DNA from: Chloroflexota bacterium
GTDB taxonomy: Bacteria; Chloroflexota; Anaerolineae; Promineifilales; Promineifilaceae
NCBI GenBank assembly: GCA_013112725.1
Contig: JABFFZ010000003.1
Coordinates: 62,001 to 126,000 of the forward strand
Direction of reading: 5' to 3'
Length of the DNA stretch: 64,000 nucleotides
Positions within the stretch are counted from its first letter, which is position 1. Every line of letters starts with the position of its first letter. Both the position numbers and the translations under genes were made by a program. Below are positions 60,294 to 64,000 of this stretch, piece by piece. The notes under the pieces were generated by a model. That model did not search any database and was not told where the DNA came from. It was given only the letters and a program-made list of their open reading frames with translations.

Positions 60294-61361
60294 TTAACCT
60301 ACCATCTGAATCGGGATAAAGTTCGCCTGATTCGCCAGCGACAGCACGCTAATCCGCGCCGCCACCGTGCGGGCAATCTGGCGCAAGGCAAAGGCCGCGG
60401 CCGAATCGGGATACGCCACCACCACCGGCTGCCCACTGTCGCCGCCAATGCGGATATTGGCATCCATGGGCACCGAACCGAGAAACTCCACGTCATATTC
60501 GGCTGCCAGTTGCTCCCCCGCGCCGGTGCCAAAAATCTCGCCGCTCATATTCTCCACAATGCCGATGGTGGGCACATCCAGCTTCTCAAACATCTTCATG
60601 CCCCGCAGCGCATCGGCCGCCGCCACCTGCATTGGTTGGGTGACAATGATCACCCCGGTCGGCGGGAGTATCTGCGCCAGCGTCAATTGGGCGTCACCCG
60701 TACCCGGCGGCAAGTCTACAATCAGATAATCCAGTTCCCCCCAGGCCACGTCGGCCAAAAGCTGGCTAATAGCGCTGTGCAGCATCGGGCCGCGCCAGAT
60801 GAGCGGCTGGTCGGGCCGCACCAAAAAAGCCATGGAAATAAAGCGCACGCCATACTTTTCGGCAGGGATCATTTTACGGTCTTGTACGGGCGGCAATTGA
60901 TTGACGCCCATCATCATGGGCACATTGGGGCCGAGAATATCGGCATCCAACAGCCCCACCCGCGCCCCTTCTTCAGCCAGAGCAATGGCCAGGTTGACGG
61001 CGATAGTGGATTTACCCACACCGCCCTTGCCGCTGGAAACGGCGATGACGTTGCGGAAATTCTGGCCCAATTCCCGATTTTGGCGAGCGCTGGCAGGCAC
61101 ATTGGCATCCCAGTTAATGGTGATTTTGCCGATGTCCGGCAGCTTTGCCAGCGCCGCCCGCGCGTCCGCTTCCATCTTGCCTTTGAGCGGGCAAGCGGGG
61201 GTGGTGAGCATGATGGTAAAGGAGATGTCACGGCCGTTGACCTGTAAATTCCGAATCATATTGAGCGAGACTAAGTCCCGATGTAGCTCTGGTTCTATCA
61301 CGGTAGACAAAGCGGCCTGTACCGCTTCTGGGGTAATCTGGTTGTTTTTGTTTCCAAACAT
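60294..61361 (-). CDS. Mrp/NBP35-type P-loop ATPase without the CPxC motif
   Basis: The 355-residue protein has an N-terminal DUF59/MIP18 domain (~10-90) and a deviant Walker A SSGKGGVGKST (109-119). Next come DADILGPNVPMMMG and YLIVDLPPGTGDAQLTL, as in Mrp/ApbC/NBP35 Fe-S carriers. Where the family usually has CPHCG after VENMS, this one reads ENMSGEIFGTGAG (from residue 270), so the cluster-binding cysteine pair is absent. The ATPase should be intact but its Fe-S carrier function is doubtful. It lies 26 bp upstream of ricT and downstream of the Nuo genes. Confidence 0.88.
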   Translation of the reverse strand: MFGNKNNQITPEAVQAALSTVIEPELHRDLVSLNMIRNLQVNGRDISFTIMLTTPACPLKGKMEADARAALAKLPDIGKITINWDANVPASARQNRELGQNFRNVIAVSSGKGGVGKSTIAVNLAIALAEEGARVGLLDADILGPNVPMMMGVNQLPPVQDRKMIPAEKYGVRFISMAFLVRPDQPLIWRGPMLHSAISQLLADVAWGELDYLIVDLPPGTGDAQLTLAQILPPTGVIIVTQPMQVAAADALRGMKMFEKLDVPTIGIVENMSGEIFGTGAGEQLAAEYDVEFLGSVPMDANIRIGGDSGQPVVVAYPDSAAAFALRQIARTVAARISVLSLANQANFIPIQMVG

Positions 61362-61374
61362 AAATCAACTCTTT

Positions 61375-61408
61375 AGACCCTAAGGGTTTTCTGAAACCCT
61401 TAGGGTCT
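61375..61408. terminator. Perfect 15-bp hairpin after the Nuo genes
   Basis: AGACCCTAAGGGTTT (61375-61389) pairs exactly with 61394-61408 across TCTG, upstream of the mrp-type gene. It is of the AGACC...GGTCT hairpin type and has no T-tract. Confidence 0.65.
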
Positions 61409-61490
61409 CTAAAAACAAATTGCGCATGGCCGCAAAGCCATACGCAATTATAACCATTAAAACTAAATTTGGGCGAAGATGAGTTTGCGG

Positions 61491-62183
61491 CTAATACGTG
61501 TCACCACGATACATCAATTGGCGGGCATGTTCATCCGCCAGCGTGGGGTCAGGTTCGCCATCACCCGCTTGTCTGGCCTTCTTCTTGGCTTTGGCTTCTT
61601 CCACAAAGTTGCGCGCCGCTTCTTCAGCCGCCGCTTTCTTGGGGGCAATTTCGCGCCAGTAGCTCAACGGTTTGCTCAACCGTTCTTTGTCGTGGATATG
61701 CGCGGTGGTGCGGTTATAGCTGGCGAGTTCATAGTCGTGATCCAGCTTGATGGCGTCAAATGGGCAGAACTCCATGCAAAAGCCACAGTTCATGCAAATG
61801 TCAATGTCAATGAAGAAGGCGTTGGGTTCGGGTTTGGGACGGCCGTTGGGCTGTTTGCCCCGCTCAATCCATATGCACTGCGGCGGGCACACTTTGGCGC
61901 AAATACCACACGACGTACACCAATCTTTGCCCCACTTCTGTCCCGGCGGCGGATCATCTGTCACCAGGAAAGGCACAAAACGGAAACGTTCGGGCACATC
62001 CAGCTTTTCTTCCGGGTAAAAGACCGTCTTCACGCCGCGCCCTTTCACCCCCTGGCGCACTTGCAGGGCTTCATCGTTATAGTAACGCCCACCCCGCGCT
62101 GCCCAGTAAAAGTCATCCAGGTACGAATCAACAAAATGTTTCATGACCACAGCCATGCCTTTGAGAATGCCAGTTCCGTACAT
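61491..62183 (-). CDS. nuoI: NADH-quinone oxidoreductase subunit I (8Fe ferredoxin)
   Basis: The 230-residue protein carries two [4Fe-4S] motifs: CTSCGICAKVCPPQC (Cys89, 92, 95, 99) and CMNCGFCMEFC (Cys130, 133, 136, 140). They pass electrons from NADH dehydrogenase to quinone in complex I. Compared with usual NuoI the C-terminal tail (from ~175) is long and highly charged (AEEAARNFVEEAKAKKKARQ). It follows nuoCD by about 70 bp on the same strand, separated by an AATTATGAATTA hairpin. No nuoH is between nuoCD and nuoI, as is otherwise common. The start is the ATG at 62183. Confidence 0.93.
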   Translation of the reverse strand: MYGTGILKGMAVVMKHFVDSYLDDFYWAARGGRYYNDEALQVRQGVKGRGVKTVFYPEEKLDVPERFRFVPFLVTDDPPPGQKWGKDWCTSCGICAKVCPPQCIWIERGKQPNGRPKPEPNAFFIDIDICMNCGFCMEFCPFDAIKLDHDYELASYNRTTAHIHDKERLSKPLSYWREIAPKKAAAEEAARNFVEEAKAKKKARQAGDGEPDPTLADEHARQLMYRGDTY

Positions 62184-62186
62184 AAA

Positions 62187-62254
62187 ACCTCGAATTATGA
62201 GAATTATGAATTAGGAATTATGGAGGGGTTTCATAATTCCTAATTCATAATTTG
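62187..62254. repeat. AATTATGAATTAGGAATTATGG hairpin
   Basis: GAATTATGAGAATTATGAATTAGGAATTATG pairs with CATAATTCCTAATTCATAATT around GAGGGGTTT, filling most of the nuoCD-nuoI gap. It is the clearest member of the AATTATG word family. Confidence 0.7.
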
Positions 62255-62255
62255 A

Positions 62256-64000
62256 CTATCTGTCTACTTCACCTAACACAATATCAATACTGCCCAAAAT
62301 TACCACAATATCCGCCACCTTGTGCCCCTGGCACATTTTGCCCAGGGGGGTCAGGTTGATGAAGGAGGGGGCGCGCACATGGTAGCGGTCGGGGTTGCCC
62401 TCACGGCGGCGGGCGGTGATGTAGTAGCCGAGTTCGCCTTTGGGGTTTTCCACACGGCCGTAAGCCTCCCCCGCTCGTGGCGCCCGCAACGCATACTGCG
62501 GTTTGTCACTGTTAATTTTTTGTCCGGTCGTTGCTTTGATGTGCGGCAACACCTGCTGCAAAATGCGCAAACTCTGGCGCATCTCCTCCATACGAATATC
62601 GTACCGGTCCATCACATCGCCGTTAAAGCGTACCGGGATGTCAAAATCGAGATGTGGGTAGAAGGAGTAGGGATTGGCGCGACGCACGTCATATTGCACC
62701 CCACTGGCGCGCAGCACCGGCCCGGCTGTGCTGTAGGCAATGGCATCTTCCCGCGATAGTACACCCACGCCAATACAACGCGAACGCACAATCTCATTAC
62801 CCGTTATCAACTGGTCACCCTGGTCTAACACACGGGGAAGATTCCCATAAATCAACTCTTCTAAGAATTGCAAGGTGGGTGTACCCCGCACATCGTCCGG
62901 CAAATCATAGGCCACCCCACCAAAGCGCATGTAGTTGCACATCATCCGCGAACCGGCAGTGGCTTCAAAAAAGTCCAGGATCAATTCCCGTTCCAGGTAA
63001 AAATAGAGCATCGGCGTTTGCAGCGCACCCAGGTCATTGAGCAAGAAACCCAACGCCCACAGGTGGTTACAAATCCGGGTCAGTTCCACCATCAGGATGC
63101 GCAGCCACTCAGCTCGCTCCGTCACCTCCATGCCAAACAGCTTTTCCACCGCCAGCACGTAACCGTGATTGTTGCTCATTGAAGAAAGGTAATCGAGACG
63201 GTCGGTGTAGGGGATGTTTTGAATAAAGGTATTACGCTCGCCAATTTTCTCGTGGTTGCGGTGGAGGTAACCCATGACCGGCTTCAAATCCACCACCGTT
63301 TCACCGTCCAGCACCACCACCATGCGGAACACGCCATGTGTGGACGGGTGCTGCGGGCCAATGTTGACCGTCACCTTATCCGTTTTGATGCCCGTGCCGG
63401 GGTCTACCACATGGGTTTCGCCGGGCAGGTACATGTCCGTTTCTACGTCGTACTCATTGCCGGTGGGCTGCCAGCCGGCCGGATACTGCACATTTTTGCC
63501 AAAGGGGTTCTTTTCCTCAGCACGGAAGACGCCGCCATCCGGCCAACGGCTGCCAAAGGGCTTCTTTTCTTCTTCAAAAAATGGCTCTTTCCAATCCTTG
63601 CGCAGCGGGTGGCCGTTGAAGCCATCCCAGGTGAGAATACGGCGCAAATCGGGATGGCCTGCAAAATGAATGCCGATCAAATCCCACGCTTCCCGCTCTT
63701 GAAAGTCCGCGCCGGGCCAGACGGGAACCAGAGAGGGAATGCTGGGATTGTCCCGGTCTACCTGCACGTGCAGCACCAGGGCGTCGCCGCCCTGATCCAG
63801 GCTGTAAGTGTGGTAAACGGCTTCCAGCTTATTTTCGCTGAGCAGGTCTACGCCGGTGACGCTGCTGAGGTAGTTGAAGCCAAAGTCATCCCGGAGGGCG
63901 GTGGCTACTTCCACCAGTTTGTCCACGTCAACCATCAAGCCGCTGTACCCTTCGCGGGGGTCGTCGCTCACGGCATCGGGGAAACGTTCTTTGAGCAAGG
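62256..64000 (-). CDS. nuoCD: NADH-quinone oxidoreductase NuoC-NuoD fusion (partial at N-terminus)
   Basis: The open frame reaches the right edge, so the start lies outside. Residues ~1-140 are NuoC ([31 protein letters not shown]). A ~55-residue linker ([10 protein letters not shown] ... [14 protein letters not shown]) leads to NuoD from ~200 ([73 protein letters not shown]). The fused subunits form the quinone-reducing module of complex I. The fusion and a short TTG-like start near 63998 are seen, but translation likely begins earlier. nuoI follows on the same strand. Confidence 0.93.
   Translation of the reverse strand, partial: LLKERFPDAVSDDPREGYSGLMVDVDKLVEVATALRDDFGFNYLSSVTGVDLLSENKLEAVYHTYSLDQGGDALVLHVQVDRDNPSIPSLVPVWPGADFQEREAWDLIGIHFAGHPDLRRILTWDGFNGHPLRKDWKEPFFEEEKKPFGSRWPDGGVFRAEEKNPFGKNVQYPAGWQPTGNEYDVETDMYLPGETHVVDPGTGIKTDKVTVNIGPQHPSTHGVFRMVVVLDGETVVDLKPVMGYLHRNHEKIGERNTFIQNIPYTDRLDYLSSMSNNHGYVLAVEKLFGMEVTERAEWLRILMVELTRICNHLWALGFLLNDLGALQTPMLYFYLERELILDFFEATAGSRMMCNYMRFGGVAYDLPDDVRGTPTLQFLEELIYGNLPRVLDQGDQLITGNEIVRSRCIGVGVLSREDAIAYSTAGPVLRASGVQYDVRRANPYSFYPHLDFDIPVRFNGDVMDRYDIRMEEMRQSLRILQQVLPHIKATTGQKINSDKPQYALRAPRAGEAYGRVENPKGELGYYITARRREGNPDRYHVRAPSFINLTPLGKMCQGHKVADIVVILGSIDIVLGEVDR

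Noticed and set aside
1..64000. CRISPR arrays, tRNA or rRNA genes
   Set aside because: The repeats found are hairpin words or tandem units without CRISPR-like spacing, and no cloverleaf or rRNA sequence was recognised.

Overview
The window looks like chromosome from a GC-rich, Gram-positive-like or monoderm bacterium, most plausibly a Chloroflexota member (Anaerolineae/Ardenticatenia-type). This is an inference. It rests on many Thr/Pro-rich lipoproteins, secreted proteins ending in a Tyr-Leu-Pro...Arg tail, Uma2, DUF433 and PIN accessory genes, a NuoC-NuoD fusion, and dispersed hairpin repeats. I see no rRNA, tRNA, CRISPR array, prophage or complete insertion sequence. The palindromic octamer ACGGCCGT recurs about twice per kb in genes and between them, far above chance, and acts as a genome-wide signature.

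Layout. 1-1.4 kb: an S10 serine carboxypeptidase cut by the window edge and a NifU-like Fe-S protein. 2-8.2 kb: a 2030-residue alpha-2-macroglobulin-like lipoprotein. 8.4-9.1 kb: a DUF433/DUF5615 toxin-antitoxin locus with a broken toxin. 9.4-11.6 kb: a degenerate GspE-like ATPase fused to GAF and SpoIIE phosphatase domains. 11.7-19 kb: Yip1-like membrane protein, lipoproteins, globin, YihY, a PLP trans-sulfuration enzyme, a zinc dehydrogenase and a GNAT acetyltransferase. 19-22.6 kb: membrane histidine kinase and a secreted clan-A glycoside hydrolase.

22.7-26.4 kb is a regulated module. A TetR repressor is divergent from YceI, a glyoxalase/dioxygenase-fold protein, a pirin and an FMN quinone reductase, with two matching operators around a consensus promoter. 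26.7-27.5 kb: an intact Phd/PIN pair. 27.8-31.4 kb: a heterodimeric ABC exporter. 31.5-38.5 kb: orphan response regulator, PH-domain membrane protein, sugar kinase and SDR dehydrogenase, patatin and PPOX-type protein, histidine ammonia-lyase, Uma2 nuclease.

38.7-41.3 kb: a two-gene P-loop NTPase/TPR module of unknown role. 41.4-46.7 kb: thiolase, metallo-hydrolase, acyl-CoA synthetase and an S1-domain protein, suggesting fatty-acid metabolism. 46.8-51.9 kb: three exported proteins (heparinase-like, beta-helix, lipoprotein). 52.1-57.2 kb: STAND regulator, a queuosine-tRNA mannosyltransferase-like enzyme, MoeA and a small antitoxin-like protein. 57.2-59.2 kb: a decayed patch with a broken YoeB-type toxin, a duplicated HD-gene tail and the intact HD gene. 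59.3-64 kb: RicT/PSP1, Mrp-type ATPase, NuoI and NuoCD.

Genes are often separated by short hairpins built from a few reiterated words (TAATTGGGTAATT, GGAGATTGGGAGATT, GTAATCGGTAATC, AATTATGAATT, AGACC...GGTCT). One such element has entered a coding sequence in frame. Two small elements with terminal inverted repeats and 8-bp flanking duplications look like MITEs.
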